Assembly (NCBI RefSeq): GCF_020171725.1 | Contig: NZ_JAIVAJ010000003.1 | Location: 124,001-188,000 of the forward strand | Direction: 5' to 3' | Length of the DNA: 64,000 bases | From: Halobacillus litoralis | GTDB taxonomy: Bacteria > Bacillota > Bacilli > Bacillales > Halobacillaceae | Shown: positions 16,163 through 24,962 of the stretch, piece after piece | How positions within the stretch are numbered: the stretch's first letter is position 1 | Layout: every line of letters starts with the position of its first letter | Made by a program: the position numbers and the translations under genes | The notes under the pieces: generated by a model | Seen by the model: the letters and a program-made list of their open reading frames with translations, nothing else | Database searches by the model: none | Told to the model about the DNA's origin: nothing

Positions 16163-17140
16163 ATGAAAAAATATAGAGTGACGTTATTTGTGCTGTTGGT
16201 CGTTATATTGAGTGCATGTCGTGGACAGACGATTCACCTGCCGGAAGGAACAGATGAATCCGTACTTATTTCACATTTGAAGGATACGAAACTATCGGTG
16301 ATGTCTGAAGATGGGGAATCTGTTACACAGACTGAGATAGAGGTTTCGGTTGCAGGGATTGCAAGAATTGACTCTGACAGGGTCGCTTTTACGACGAAAG
16401 ATCAATCTCCACTCTATTTACTCGACACGAGCAGTGGGGATTTAAAAGAGTGGGAGCAGGTCGGATCAGGAGTCAATGAGCTTCTTTATGATTCAGACAG
16501 TGGATATTTATACTTAGCAGACAGCGTGAACAGCTCCGTTCAAGTGTTTGATACAGAAAAGGGAGAAGTCATTGAAGAGGTTATGGTCGGTCAGCTTCCT
16601 CTATCCATGGCAGCGGATGAAGAGGGGATGCTTTACGTCGTCAATCAGAAGAGTTCCACGGTTTCGGTCATCAACATGGAAAATCACCAAGTAGAGCGGG
16701 AGTATCCGGTACCGTATTTGCCAGAGGGAATCTGGGTGCGCGATCAAAAAGTGTACATCGGGGGGCATGGTCCTGTCCATGGAGAGTTGAATCGTTACGT
16801 TTATGAGCTGGATGCCAAGTCTGGTGAACAGCTTTCCCGGATTCAAGTGGGGCTGATGCCTGTGAAATTGTTCAGTCCTGAATCATCATCGGACTTGTTT
16901 GTCGTATGCCATGGGTCACATGAAGTGTATAAGCTTCCTTTTTCCAACCCTGAGAACAGTGAGCGTTTAGAAGTAGGAGCCAATCCTTATGACATGACAG
17001 GGGACGGTGGGGCTCTTTACGTGTCGAACGTCGACAGCGATTCGTTGTCGATCATCGACCCTGTATCTTTTCAGATTGTGAAAGAAGTATCGATAGAGGG
17101 TGGGCCTGCGGCGATTGTGAAAGGAGGCGATCCTGAATGA
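16163..17140 (+). CDS. YncE-like beta-propeller lipoprotein
   Basis: The protein starts MKKYRVTLFVLLVVILSACR, with lipobox LSAC. The remaining 300 residues are repeats of about 40-45 residues with motifs such as YLADSVNSSVQVFDTEKGEV, YVVNQKSSTVSVI and YVSNVDSDSLSIID. This is the pattern of a YncE/YVTN seven-bladed propeller. It faces the outside and probably binds a ligand or partner. It overlaps the response regulator gene by 4 bp (ATGA) and heads a five-gene operon with a two-component system, Sco and a YtkA-type lipoprotein. It may be the extracytoplasmic sensor partner of that kinase. Confidence 0.85.
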   Translation: MKKYRVTLFVLLVVILSACRGQTIHLPEGTDESVLISHLKDTKLSVMSEDGESVTQTEIEVSVAGIARIDSDRVAFTTKDQSPLYLLDTSSGDLKEWEQVGSGVNELLYDSDSGYLYLADSVNSSVQVFDTEKGEVIEEVMVGQLPLSMAADEEGMLYVVNQKSSTVSVINMENHQVEREYPVPYLPEGIWVRDQKVYIGGHGPVHGELNRYVYELDAKSGEQLSRIQVGLMPVKLFSPESSSDLFVVCHGSHEVYKLPFSNPENSERLEVGANPYDMTGDGGALYVSNVDSDSLSIIDPVSFQIVKEVSIEGGPAAIVKGGDPE

Positions 17141-17799
17141 GAGTGTTAGTCGTAGACGACGAACAAGATATGATTCACATGGTGAAGTCCTATTTGGAGA
17201 GGTACAACTACCAAGTGATGACTGCGATGGATGGAGTAGAGGCGGTTAAGGCTGCAAAAAATGAAGAGGTCGATTTAATCATTTTGGATATCATGATGCC
17301 GAAGATGGACGGGGTGACTGCATGCAGGGAAATCCGTTCGTTCTCAGATGTGCCGATCCTGATGCTGACAGCAAAGAGTGACCCGGATGATCGGGTGATA
17401 GGGTTAAGGACCGGAGCGGACGATTACATCGTGAAGCCGTTCAGTCTAAAAGAACTGCTTGCCCGTGTGGAAGCCACTCTCAGAAGATCGAAAGGGTTCC
17501 AGACAGAGGAGCACCTTTTTCAACATAAAGAATTAATGGTGGATTTGAGAGGGCATGTTGTAGAGGTGGAAGGTCAGCGGGTAAATCTGACTCGTAAAGA
17601 ATTTCTCCTTCTTTCTTTTCTCGTTCAGCATGTAGGACAGGTGTTCACAAGAGAACAGCTTCTCGATCGAATTTGGGGGCTGGAAAGTGGAGGAACGATG
17701 AGAACCGTCGATACCCATGTGAAGACGCTGCGCCTGAAGCTGAAATCGGCTGGAGCCTATATTCAAACCGTCTGGGGTGTTGGTTATAAATTTTCCTAA
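17137..17799 (+). CDS. OmpR-family response regulator
   Basis: This 220-residue regulator has a receiver domain (acidic pocket at D7-D8, phospho-acceptor Asp51 in LIILDIMMP, Lys in IVKPFS) and a winged-helix domain ending VWGVGYKF. It is coupled by ATGA overlap to the beta-propeller lipoprotein upstream and overlaps the kinase by 23 bp downstream. Its likely targets are the sco and YtkA-type genes of its own operon. No binding site is obvious. Confidence 0.93.
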   Translation: MRVLVVDDEQDMIHMVKSYLERYNYQVMTAMDGVEAVKAAKNEEVDLIILDIMMPKMDGVTACREIRSFSDVPILMLTAKSDPDDRVIGLRTGADDYIVKPFSLKELLARVEATLRRSKGFQTEEHLFQHKELMVDLRGHVVEVEGQRVNLTRKEFLLLSFLVQHVGQVFTREQLLDRIWGLESGGTMRTVDTHVKTLRLKLKSAGAYIQTVWGVGYKFS

Positions 17800-19204
17800 A
17801 TGGTTCAATCGTTTAAAACTGAAGCAGAAAATATGGATGACCGTCGCCTTTGTCTCGATTTCGACAGTAGGAGTGGGGTTCGGACTGACCTTCTATTTAT
17901 ATGAACGGTTTTACGTTGATAATCAAAAAGACCTGCTTCTTCTTCAAGGGCGCAATTTGGAAGCGGTTTATCAGGAAGAAGGAAATAGTGATCTTTTTCA
18001 AGAGCGGTTGAAGTGGGTCAATGAAGATTCAGAAGCGGAAGCGCTCTTCGTTCAGAATCCGATGAAATTGAGTGCTTCGCTTCCATATGAGCCTTCTGTA
18101 AGTGAGTCGTTCATCAACTTCGAGGAGCGGCAGCAGTTGTTGCAGGGGGAGACGGTAACGCTGGTAAGGCAGCACGCTGTGATTGAACAGGATATCCTTG
18201 CCGTAGCCGTCCCTTTATTGGAGGGAGACCGTTTATCGGGTGCAATTTTTCTTTACATGCCGTTGGATGATGTGTACCAGCCCTTCGAGTCGATTCGCTA
18301 CATATTACTCGGGGTCATGGGCTTGATCCTTCTCGTCACATTTTGGGGAGGACGGAAAGTCGCGAATCAATTGGTGCTCCCTTTACGGAAAATGGAGGCG
18401 GCTTCTAAGAAAATGGCCGGCGGGGACTTCTCTAAACGCATACATGTCTCTTCTACAGATGAAATGGGGTCACTCGCTTCGTCCTTCAATCAGCTGGCGA
18501 AGTCACTTGAAGAGGTGGAAGAAAACCGTCGGGAATTCCTCCAGAACGTGTCACACGAATTAAGGACGCCTCTTAGTTATATGAGAGGGTACACAGAGGC
18601 GATTATGGAGGGCGACGTGGAAGATGCGGAAAAGGAAAAATATATTCGCATCATCCACCAGGAGACCGATCGATTGACACGCTTAGTTCATGATTTGTTG
18701 GACCTTGCCCAGCTTGAAGGGGATTCGTATCCAATGAGGTTGGAGCCGATTCCTTTTGCTCAGCTTGTCCATGATGTCGTCGACCGTTTCCGGCTTCGTC
18801 TGAGTCAAAAAGAGATCCCGCTGAAGCTGGATTTGGATGAAGAGGCGGTGATCGAAGGGGATCCAGATCGATTGGAGCAGGTGTTCAGTAACTTGCTGGA
18901 CAACGCGCTCCGGTATTCGGAGAAAGGGCAGCTGATTGAAGTGAAGATGGTTCAAAAAGAAGGGAAGACGGTCCTCGTCATCAAGGACCACGGAAAAGGG
19001 ATTCCGGTAGAAGACCTTGAGAAGATTACCGATCGCTTCTACAGGGTGCAGAAATCCAGAACCCGGGAAGCGGGAGGTTCAGGGCTTGGATTAGCCATTG
19101 TGAATCAGATTGTGACAAAGCATGGAGCAGACATTACCTTTCGTTCGACGCTTCAAGAAGGGACAGAGGTTTCGGTTGTGTTCGACTCGCTTGAGATGGA
19201 TTAA
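17777..19204 (+). CDS. sensor histidine kinase, HAMP type
   Basis: This 475-residue kinase starts at GTG 17777 inside the response regulator gene. The N-terminus is basic, then transmembrane helices at about 20-41 and 175-190 flank an extracellular domain of about 130 residues. HAMP (about 193-245), the H-box NVSHELRTPLSYMRG with His260, the N-box NLLDNALRYS and the G-boxes DHGKGIP and GSGLGLAIV follow. The start is not certain, because only a weak GGGG precedes GTG. The neighbourhood suggests it senses copper, oxygen or the state of the respiratory chain; this is inferred from Sco and YtkA only. Confidence 0.92.
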   Translation: MLVINFPKWFNRLKLKQKIWMTVAFVSISTVGVGFGLTFYLYERFYVDNQKDLLLLQGRNLEAVYQEEGNSDLFQERLKWVNEDSEAEALFVQNPMKLSASLPYEPSVSESFINFEERQQLLQGETVTLVRQHAVIEQDILAVAVPLLEGDRLSGAIFLYMPLDDVYQPFESIRYILLGVMGLILLVTFWGGRKVANQLVLPLRKMEAASKKMAGGDFSKRIHVSSTDEMGSLASSFNQLAKSLEEVEENRREFLQNVSHELRTPLSYMRGYTEAIMEGDVEDAEKEKYIRIIHQETDRLTRLVHDLLDLAQLEGDSYPMRLEPIPFAQLVHDVVDRFRLRLSQKEIPLKLDLDEEAVIEGDPDRLEQVFSNLLDNALRYSEKGQLIEVKMVQKEGKTVLVIKDHGKGIPVEDLEKITDRFYRVQKSRTREAGGSGLGLAIVNQIVTKHGADITFRSTLQEGTEVSVVFDSLEMD

Positions 19205-19219
19205 AGGAGAGGTGGTCAA

Positions 19220-19786
19220 GTGAAGAAATACGTGTGGATGCTAGGACTTATTCTGTTTGTGTTGACAGCTTGTGGCGAAGAAATCGAAACGAACATGTCT
19301 GAAACGGTAGAGTCTTTCAGCTTCACGAACCAGGACAAAGAACAGGTCAGCTTAGAAGACTTGAAGGGATCATGGTGGGTGGCAGATACCATTTTTACAA
19401 ACTGTGAAACTGTCTGTCCTCCTATGACTCAGAACATGTCGTTGCTGCAGGACAAGGTCCAGGAGGAAGGAATCAGTGTTCAGTTCGTTTCATTCAGTAT
19501 TGATCCGAAGAATGATACGCCTGAGCAATTGAAGGCATTCGGAGATAAATTCGGAGCTGATTACAGCAATTGGTCGTTTTTGACGGGCTATGACTTTCAA
19601 ACGATTAAGGAGTTTTCCATCAAATCCTTTCGTAACCTGGTTGGTGAAGTTCCAGACTCTGATCAATATATGCACGGAACGAGTTTTTTCTTAATAAATC
19701 CTGAGGGCAAAGCGATTAAAAGCTATAGTGGAACAAACCGGGCGGAGCTCGACAAGATTGTGAATGACCTGAAGAAAGTACAATAA
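19220..19786 (+). CDS. SCO1/SenC family lipoprotein (copper chaperone for cytochrome oxidase)
   Basis: This 188-residue thioredoxin-fold lipoprotein has a lipobox at LTAC and the copper-binding CxxxC motif in FTNCETVCPPM. The distal ligand His is in YMHGTSFFLINPEG. Sco proteins deliver copper to, or reduce, the CuA site of cytochrome c oxidase on the outer face of the membrane. GTG is the start, after GGAGAGGTGG. It lies 15 bp after the kinase gene and just before the YtkA-type lipoprotein, consistent with a copper handling operon. Confidence 0.95.
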   Translation: MKKYVWMLGLILFVLTACGEEIETNMSETVESFSFTNQDKEQVSLEDLKGSWWVADTIFTNCETVCPPMTQNMSLLQDKVQEEGISVQFVSFSIDPKNDTPEQLKAFGDKFGADYSNWSFLTGYDFQTIKEFSIKSFRNLVGEVPDSDQYMHGTSFFLINPEGKAIKSYSGTNRAELDKIVNDLKKVQ

Positions 19787-19801
19787 GAAAGGATGAATAC
19801 G

Positions 19802-20614
19802 ATGAAAAAGAAATATCTATGGATGATGCTTGCCGTTGTAGGAATCTTGGTCTTTTCGGCATGTGGATCATCGGACGCAGGGGATGAGAGCGAGACAGCA
19901 AGTGGAGAAGACGCGCTTCCTCTTCCGATTGAAGTTGAGATCTCCACAGAACCTGGCCTAGACGCACTTGAGGTGGGAGAGTCCTTTACGATTCAGGCGA
20001 AAGTTACGCAAGGCGACGAGCTTGTGAGTGACGCAGATGATGTTCAGTTTGAATTTTGGAAAAAGGATCAGGACTCTGAGGAGCACGATATGGTAGACGG
20101 AGAGCCGCAAGGAGAGGGCATCTACTCGATCGAGAAGCAAGTAGAGGAAGCGGACGTATATTACGTAGTCGCTCACGTAACAGCAAGAGATATGCACAAT
20201 ATGCCGAAACAAGAGCTTGTCATCGGTGATGTAGCACAGGAAGAATTGCAGGAAGCAGAAGAGCATCATAATGAAGAGGAAGGACATGATCACAGTCATG
20301 AAGGCGATCATAGTCATGCCACGGACGTCATGACACACATTATGCTTGAGGACCTCATTTCAAAAGGAGAGGAAACGCGTCTGATGGCTCATGTCATGAA
20401 TGGCGAAGCACCCGTGTCAGAGGCAGAGGTACGCTTTGAGGTGTGGAAAGATGGAGCGGAAAAACATATGTTTCTAGATGCAGAGGAGACGGAGAACCAA
20501 GGCGAATACGCACTTGCCCATACTTTTGAAGAGAGTGGTACGTATCAGGTGAAGCTTCATGTCGTAAAAGGGGATCTTCATACGCATAAGGAGAAAAGCA
20601 TAACGGTTGAATGA
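19802..20614 (+). CDS. YtkA-type lipoprotein with two repeats and a His-rich linker
   Basis: This protein has 270 residues from the ATG at 19802; AAAGGATG fits this better than the ATG at 19793. It is a lipoprotein (lipobox FSAC). It has two YtkA-like beta-sandwich domains (about 40-145 and 180-270), each with the pattern VxFEFWK or VRFEVWK. They are joined by a His/Glu-rich linker (HHNEEEGHDHSHEGDHSH) that should bind copper or another metal. Members near Sco genes are thought to take part in oxidase copper insertion. It ends the operon before a terminator. Confidence 0.85.
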   Translation: MKKKYLWMMLAVVGILVFSACGSSDAGDESETASGEDALPLPIEVEISTEPGLDALEVGESFTIQAKVTQGDELVSDADDVQFEFWKKDQDSEEHDMVDGEPQGEGIYSIEKQVEEADVYYVVAHVTARDMHNMPKQELVIGDVAQEELQEAEEHHNEEEGHDHSHEGDHSHATDVMTHIMLEDLISKGEETRLMAHVMNGEAPVSEAEVRFEVWKDGAEKHMFLDAEETENQGEYALAHTFEESGTYQVKLHVVKGDLHTHKEKSITVE

Positions 20615-20625
20615 TTACAAAGAAG

Positions 20626-20662
20626 AAGCGCCTGCAGGAAAATGTCTGTAGACGCTTTTTTT
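20626..20662 (+). terminator. Rho-independent terminator
   Basis: AAGCGCCTGCAG (20626-20637) pairs imperfectly with CTGTAGACGCTT (20645-20656), followed by seven T. It closes the Sco operon. Confidence 0.75.
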
Positions 20663-20730
20663 CATGAATCGGCTAAGTCTTGAATAGGTTCCCACGAACG
20701 CGCATAGATTCTCACGCGATCGATTTCCAT

Positions 20731-20764
20731 AAAAAAAGAGTGACCCTCGCCAGGAGAGTCACTT
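20731..20764 (-). terminator. minus-strand terminator after the broken small gene
   Basis: On the minus strand AGTGACTCTC pairs with GAGGGTCACT across a short loop and runs into TTTTTTT. It directly follows the TGA at 20759-20761, which supports a minus-strand gene ending there. Confidence 0.75.
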
Positions 20765-20995
20765 TCGATGATGCTTATGCTCTTCGATAAGATTAAAGAG
20801 GACTTGATGACTGAGGTGCTTGAGGCCATACAACAGACTTGATTGAACTGCTGAAGGCGAACCAGAATGGCCCCCAGCGCGTCCATGAGTACGAGTCCTT
20901 CTACAAAGACCAAAGCCAGAGCATCCATCCTCTTTTTTGATTGACCTTCTTCAGCCAGCAGGACTTCCTTATAGAAATCTTTAACCTATGCTCAT
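20759..20995 (-). pseudogene. small gene with two compensating frameshifts
   Basis: On the minus strand AGAGGTGG lies 8 bp before an ATG at 20995, and a TGA at 20759 is followed at once by a terminator. The span is 237 bp, a multiple of three. The starting frame stops after four codons. The next frame then encodes a protein-like stretch (KDFYKEVLLAEEG, later VFVEGLVLMDALGAILVRLQ) until about 20840, and the first frame resumes with SLLYGLKHLSHQVLFNLIEE and ends HKHHRK. A one-base gain near 20984 and a one-base loss near 20840 would explain it. A natural pseudogene, a sequencing error or frameshifting are possible. The intact protein would have about 78 residues and is unrecognised. Confidence 0.5.
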
Positions 20996-21107
20996 CGAGG
21001 AAGCCACCTCTCTTTCGACTTTTTGAATTGAGATTCTACAAAATGATTGGAAATAGGTAGAACAAGGAATAGTAAAGGGTACAAAGGTTGGAAAGAAGGT
21101 GTGAAAG

Positions 21108-21854
21108 GTGAGAAATTTACTTACAGCGTTTTTGGCTTATTTGATTGTACTTACAGTGAACGCGCTTGCGAATATACTGCCGTTGAATGGGCAGACAACA
21201 GGTGAGATTTCAAACCGGCTCAATGTTCTGTTTACGCCGGCGGGATATGTGTTCAGCATCTGGGGACTGATTTATCTGCTGCTTGGCATTTGGCTGGTCC
21301 GTCAGCTTCCTTCCTACAAAAGGGATCGGTATAAATACCGGAACACGAGAGGTCTCTTTGTGCTGAGCTGTCTGTTGAACAGTTTGTGGATTTTCATGTG
21401 GCATTATGAGTTTTTTGCCGTATCTGTTGTCGTGATGCTTGGGTTGTTAGTGACGCTGATCCGTTTGTATGTCCGGATGAAGGATGAGGGCGGGACGTTT
21501 TTCGATGTCCTTCCATTTTCGGTGTATCTCGGCTGGGTCAGTGTGGCGACGATTGCGAACATCAGTTATTTCCTGAATGTGATTGAATGGAACGGCTGGG
21601 GACTATCATCTTCTGTGTGGACGTTCCTGCTTATCATCGTTGCGACGATCCTAGCGATTGTCGTATTGTTCAAGGAAAATGATCGCATTTATCCACTGGT
21701 CTTCATATGGGCGCTGATCGGAATCGGGGTCCAGAATGCAGAGGGCGGTGTGCCGGTCGTCGTGTATACGGCCTATGCAGCGGCGGTAATCTTAACGATT
21801 TTCGTCGTGTACCGATTGTTCAAACCGAAGAAGCGGTATATTTTCAGTAAGTGA
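21108..21854 (+). CDS. TspO/MBR-like tryptophan-rich membrane protein
   Basis: This 248-residue protein has about seven hydrophobic helices. Features shared with the tryptophan-rich sensory (TspO-like) group are the N-terminal LFTPAGYVFSIWGLIYLLLG, with the Trp and Pro pattern of the first two helices, and NSLWIFMWHYEFF. It is larger than classical TspO (about 150 residues) and belongs to the longer variant common in bacilli. The ligand is unknown. GTG start after AAGGTGTGAAAG. It is the first plus-strand gene after a gap that holds a broken minus-strand gene. Confidence 0.75.
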   Translation: MRNLLTAFLAYLIVLTVNALANILPLNGQTTGEISNRLNVLFTPAGYVFSIWGLIYLLLGIWLVRQLPSYKRDRYKYRNTRGLFVLSCLLNSLWIFMWHYEFFAVSVVVMLGLLVTLIRLYVRMKDEGGTFFDVLPFSVYLGWVSVATIANISYFLNVIEWNGWGLSSSVWTFLLIIVATILAIVVLFKENDRIYPLVFIWALIGIGVQNAEGGVPVVVYTAYAAAVILTIFVVYRLFKPKKRYIFSK

Positions 21855-21905
21855 TAGAAGGATTGCCGCACCCGTTATCGAATGGAAAAAGAAAGAGGTG
21901 ATGAG

Positions 21906-22244
21906 ATGAAAAAGTGCTTTCTTCTATTCTTTCTTTTTCTACTGATTGGGTGTCAGGCGGAGGAAACGGAATCGTTCGTTGAGTCAAATGGCTCGTATCA
22001 AGCCGAGCTGACCATTCGTGGTGTAACGTATATGTCGCTTGGGCAATGGAACGAAGGGCAGTACACAATAGAGGAAGAAATCGGGGAAGTGAAGACGAAA
22101 GTGGACCTCGATTACAGAGGAGATGCACCAGAGGGGATCTCCTCTAATTATTTGAATGAAGGGACACCGATTTACAGTGTCCAGCAGTATTCAGATGTTT
22201 TTTTGGCTGAGAGAGAAGATGGTACATATGAGATCTTTGATTAG
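21906..22244 (+). CDS. small lipoprotein of unknown function
   Basis: This protein has 112 residues from the ATG at 21906 after AGAGGTGATGAG. The signal MKKCFLLFFLFLLIGC has lipobox LIGC. The mature part of about 95 residues is acidic and probably a small beta domain (AELTIRGVTYMSLGQWNEGQ). It lies 22 bp before the response regulator gene and may belong to that operon. No family is recognised. Confidence 0.65.
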   Translation: MKKCFLLFFLFLLIGCQAEETESFVESNGSYQAELTIRGVTYMSLGQWNEGQYTIEEEIGEVKTKVDLDYRGDAPEGISSNYLNEGTPIYSVQQYSDVFLAEREDGTYEIFD

Positions 22245-22265
22245 TGCATAGAGAGAGGGATCGTC

Positions 22266-22952
22266 ATGACAAAGCCCAACATATTAGTCATTGAAGACGA
22301 AGAGAAAATTGCAAGGGTGCTGGAGCTTGAGCTGCGGTTTGAAGGGTATGAAGTGGAGAAAGCGTTGGATGGGCTCGAAGGATTGGAGAAGGTTCGGGAA
22401 GGTTCGTGGGATTTGATCCTGCTTGATGTAATGCTTCCTGAGATGAGTGGAGTCGACGTTCTGCGCCGGATTCGATCTGGAGATGACGCGACGAAGGTCA
22501 TTATGCTGACTGCGAAGGATGCGCTCGATGATAAAGTGAGTGCGCTCGACCTTGGGGCGAACGACTATATTACTAAGCCTTTTCAAATGGAGGAATTATT
22601 GGCGCGTGTCCGTGCAGCGCTCCGTTCTCAGAAACCAAAGGAAGAGGAAGATGTGCTGCAAGTGGCGGATCTGAAGGTGAACGAAGCGACTCATGAGGTG
22701 CACCGGGGAACGGCATCCATCACACTTACGGCGACCGAGTTTTCACTGCTCGTCAGTTTTATGAAAAATGAGCGTCATGTCCTCGACAGGCAGCAGCTTC
22801 TCGATCTCGTGTGGGGTTACGATTATTATGGGGATTCGAATATTGTCGATGTGTATGTGCGCTACCTCCGCAATAAAATCGACAAAGGGTACGACCCGCA
22901 GTTGATTCATACGGTCAGAGGCGTAGGGTATGTCTTAAAGGATCCGCGATGA
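22266..22952 (+). CDS. OmpR-family response regulator (YkoG-like)
   Basis: This 228-residue regulator has receiver residues E10-D11, Asp54 in LILLDVMLP and Lys in ITKPFQ, and a winged-helix domain ending TVRGVGYVL. The ATGA overlap with the kinase gene couples them. The order regulator, kinase, PepSY protein(s) matches the ykoGHI locus of B. subtilis, so I regard this as a YkoG-like system; the symbol is not assigned because many paralogues exist. Direct repeats upstream of the PepSY gene at 24963 may be its binding site. Confidence 0.92.
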   Translation: MTKPNILVIEDEEKIARVLELELRFEGYEVEKALDGLEGLEKVREGSWDLILLDVMLPEMSGVDVLRRIRSGDDATKVIMLTAKDALDDKVSALDLGANDYITKPFQMEELLARVRAALRSQKPKEEEDVLQVADLKVNEATHEVHRGTASITLTATEFSLLVSFMKNERHVLDRQQLLDLVWGYDYYGDSNIVDVYVRYLRNKIDKGYDPQLIHTVRGVGYVLKDPR

Positions 22953-24301
22953 AGCTGTCTAACAAAATTCATGTGTATACGACCGTCTTATTCGTTGTCC
23001 TTCTCGTTGTGATTGATGTTGCGGTTTATATTTCATTTCAACGGATTCTGTTCCATGCGGAGGTCGAGCAGGCGAAAGAAGAGGCGAGGCAGGCATTGGA
23101 AGGTGTCAGTGGTGAGCAAGGTTCGTTCGCGGTTCAGGACCTCATTCGTGCGTACGTACCGCCGGGAGGGATGATTGAAATCGTTCTGCCCGATGGTCAG
23201 GAAGCGGCGACGGTGACAGGAGGAAGTCATCCGGAACTGGTCGATGAACCTTCAACGTTTCAAGCCGGTGAAACGACGGATATCAAGTGGATTGAGGAGA
23301 CGCCCTATGCGTTTGTTTCATTACCGGTCATTTGGACAGACGGAGAGGTCGCGTCTTTGCAGCTGACCGAGACGATGGCTTCGGAAGCCGATACGCTCAA
23401 TCAGCTGAGGTTTGTACTGATCGTCGTCACTCTGCTCGCGATCATCCCTTTGTTCATCTCTGCGCGTCTGCTTGGGAATCTCATCATCAATCCGATTACG
23501 ACGCTGATTCAGACGATGAAGGGGATCAGGCGGAGTGGTCAGTTCAAGCGGATTGAGACGGAAGAGACGTCGAAGGATGAGCTTTATCAAATGAAGGAAA
23601 CGTTCAACCAAATGATGGACCAGCTCGAGCTCAACTATAAAAGGCAGGAGGAGTTTATTTCGAATGCCTCTCATGAGTTGAAAACGCCTCTTACGATCAT
23701 TGAGTCTTATTCGAGTCTCCTGAAGCGGCGTGGGGTGAAGAATGAGTCGCTTTTTCATGAATCCGTAGAAGCCATTCATTCGGAAGCCCTTCGGATGAAG
23801 GATTTGACCCAGCAGCTTCTTTTATTAGCGAAACAGGAGGAGCATTGGAATCTTCACATCGAGAAGCATGCTGTGACTGAGCTGTTGTCATCGGTGTCGA
23901 ACGCTTTTGAGAAAGCGTATGGAAGAGAGGTCGTGCTTGAAGTGTCAGAGGATGCTGTGGTCGAGACGGATGAGCAGAAGCTGAAGCAGTTGCTCTACAT
24001 TTTGATGGATAATGCCCGTAAATACAGTGATGGTGAGATCAGAATGGCGGCAAGCGTTCAGGAAGATGTGTGGCAGATCCGCATCATAGATGAAGGTGTC
24101 GGGATTCCGGAGGATAAGCTCCCGCACGTTTTTGAACGATTTTATCAAGTGTCAGAATCGAGAAATCGTGATGCCGGAGGATATGGACTCGGGCTTTCGC
24201 TTGCAAAAGACCTCGCGCGTGCGCTCGGCGGTGAGGTGGAATTGCAGAGTCGGGTAGGCGAAGGGACGACAGCTATTTTGACATTCGATCGTTCTCAGTG
24301 A
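22949..24301 (+). CDS. sensor histidine kinase (YkoH-like)
   Basis: This 450-residue kinase has transmembrane helices at about 10-31 and 154-172, an extracellular domain between them, HAMP, and the H-box SNASHELKTPLT with His242. It also has N-box LMDNARKYS, G1 DEGVGIP and G2 GGYGLGLSLAK. It overlaps the regulator gene by 4 bp and is followed by two PepSY-domain proteins that probably act on the outer face. The signal is unknown; in homologues envelope stress is suspected. Confidence 0.92.
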   Translation: MKLSNKIHVYTTVLFVVLLVVIDVAVYISFQRILFHAEVEQAKEEARQALEGVSGEQGSFAVQDLIRAYVPPGGMIEIVLPDGQEAATVTGGSHPELVDEPSTFQAGETTDIKWIEETPYAFVSLPVIWTDGEVASLQLTETMASEADTLNQLRFVLIVVTLLAIIPLFISARLLGNLIINPITTLIQTMKGIRRSGQFKRIETEETSKDELYQMKETFNQMMDQLELNYKRQEEFISNASHELKTPLTIIESYSSLLKRRGVKNESLFHESVEAIHSEALRMKDLTQQLLLLAKQEEHWNLHIEKHAVTELLSSVSNAFEKAYGREVVLEVSEDAVVETDEQKLKQLLYILMDNARKYSDGEIRMAASVQEDVWQIRIIDEGVGIPEDKLPHVFERFYQVSESRNRDAGGYGLGLSLAKDLARALGGEVELQSRVGEGTTAILTFDRSQ

Positions 24302-24345
24302 ATTTTCATTTTCACCGAGTAAGATGGAGGTAGAGGTGAGGACAC

Positions 24346-24870
24346 ATGAATAAAAAAATCGGGCTGATCGTCATCGCTTGTATCGTAACGGCTGTCATCG
24401 TCTGGCAGGGCTGGTCACTGTGGGCCGGACAATCGACCGTGACGGCGGATCAAGTGCGTGAACAAGTGCAGGCCCAATACAGTGGTGACGTTGTCGATAT
24501 CGTGGAGGGAGATGAACGGTTTTTCATTTCCCTTCAAATCGAGACAGGCGACTATGAGCTGGAAGTATCGAAGGAAAGCGGAGAAATCATCCGGATGACA
24601 AGGGTTTCTGAAGGAACGCAGGACCCCAAAACTGAACCAAGTGGCGAGGACTCTTCGGAAGAACCGCAGCCTACTGAGCCGATCACCGAACAGGAGGCTT
24701 TATCCATCGCCCTGGCCGAGGTTGACGGGCAGGTTGATGATGTCGATTATGAATCAGAAGATGGTGAGGCCTTCTTTTTAATTGAAATCGAACGTGGTGA
24801 GGATCGGGAGGCGACGGTTCAAGTTCACGCCATCACAGGCGAGATTCTGTCGATTACGTGGGATGATTAG
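24346..24870 (+). CDS. membrane-anchored PepSY-domain protein
   Basis: This 174-residue protein has an N-terminal transmembrane anchor (about 5-25) and then two PepSY-like units (about 35-85 and 115-172). They are joined by an acidic, Pro-rich linker (PKTEPSGEDSSEEPQPTEPI). PepSY domains are thought to inhibit proteases or bind peptides outside the membrane. It follows the kinase by 44 bp in the same operon. The second unit shows the typical EALSIALAEVDG helix and the final ITGEILSIT strand. Confidence 0.8.
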   Translation: MNKKIGLIVIACIVTAVIVWQGWSLWAGQSTVTADQVREQVQAQYSGDVVDIVEGDERFFISLQIETGDYELEVSKESGEIIRMTRVSEGTQDPKTEPSGEDSSEEPQPTEPITEQEALSIALAEVDGQVDDVDYESEDGEAFFLIEIERGEDREATVQVHAITGEILSITWDD

Positions 24871-24875
24871 AACAT

Positions 24876-24892
24876 TCTCATCAAACTCTCAT
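24876..24892 (+). promoter_or_regulatory. direct repeat TCTCAT spaced by 11 bp, possible response regulator site
   Basis: TCTCAT at 24876-24881 and again at 24887-24892 are exactly one helical turn apart, the usual arrangement for OmpR-family dimers. A similar TTTTCATTTTCA lies near 24303. It is upstream of the PepSY gene at 24963, whose -10 may be TATAAC near 24930. Confidence 0.4.
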
Positions 24893-24962
24893 TTTGTTCT
24901 TCTTTGTTTTTCATCTGCGGTGGTTATTCTATAACTAGAACGAATCACAAGGAGGAAACAAA

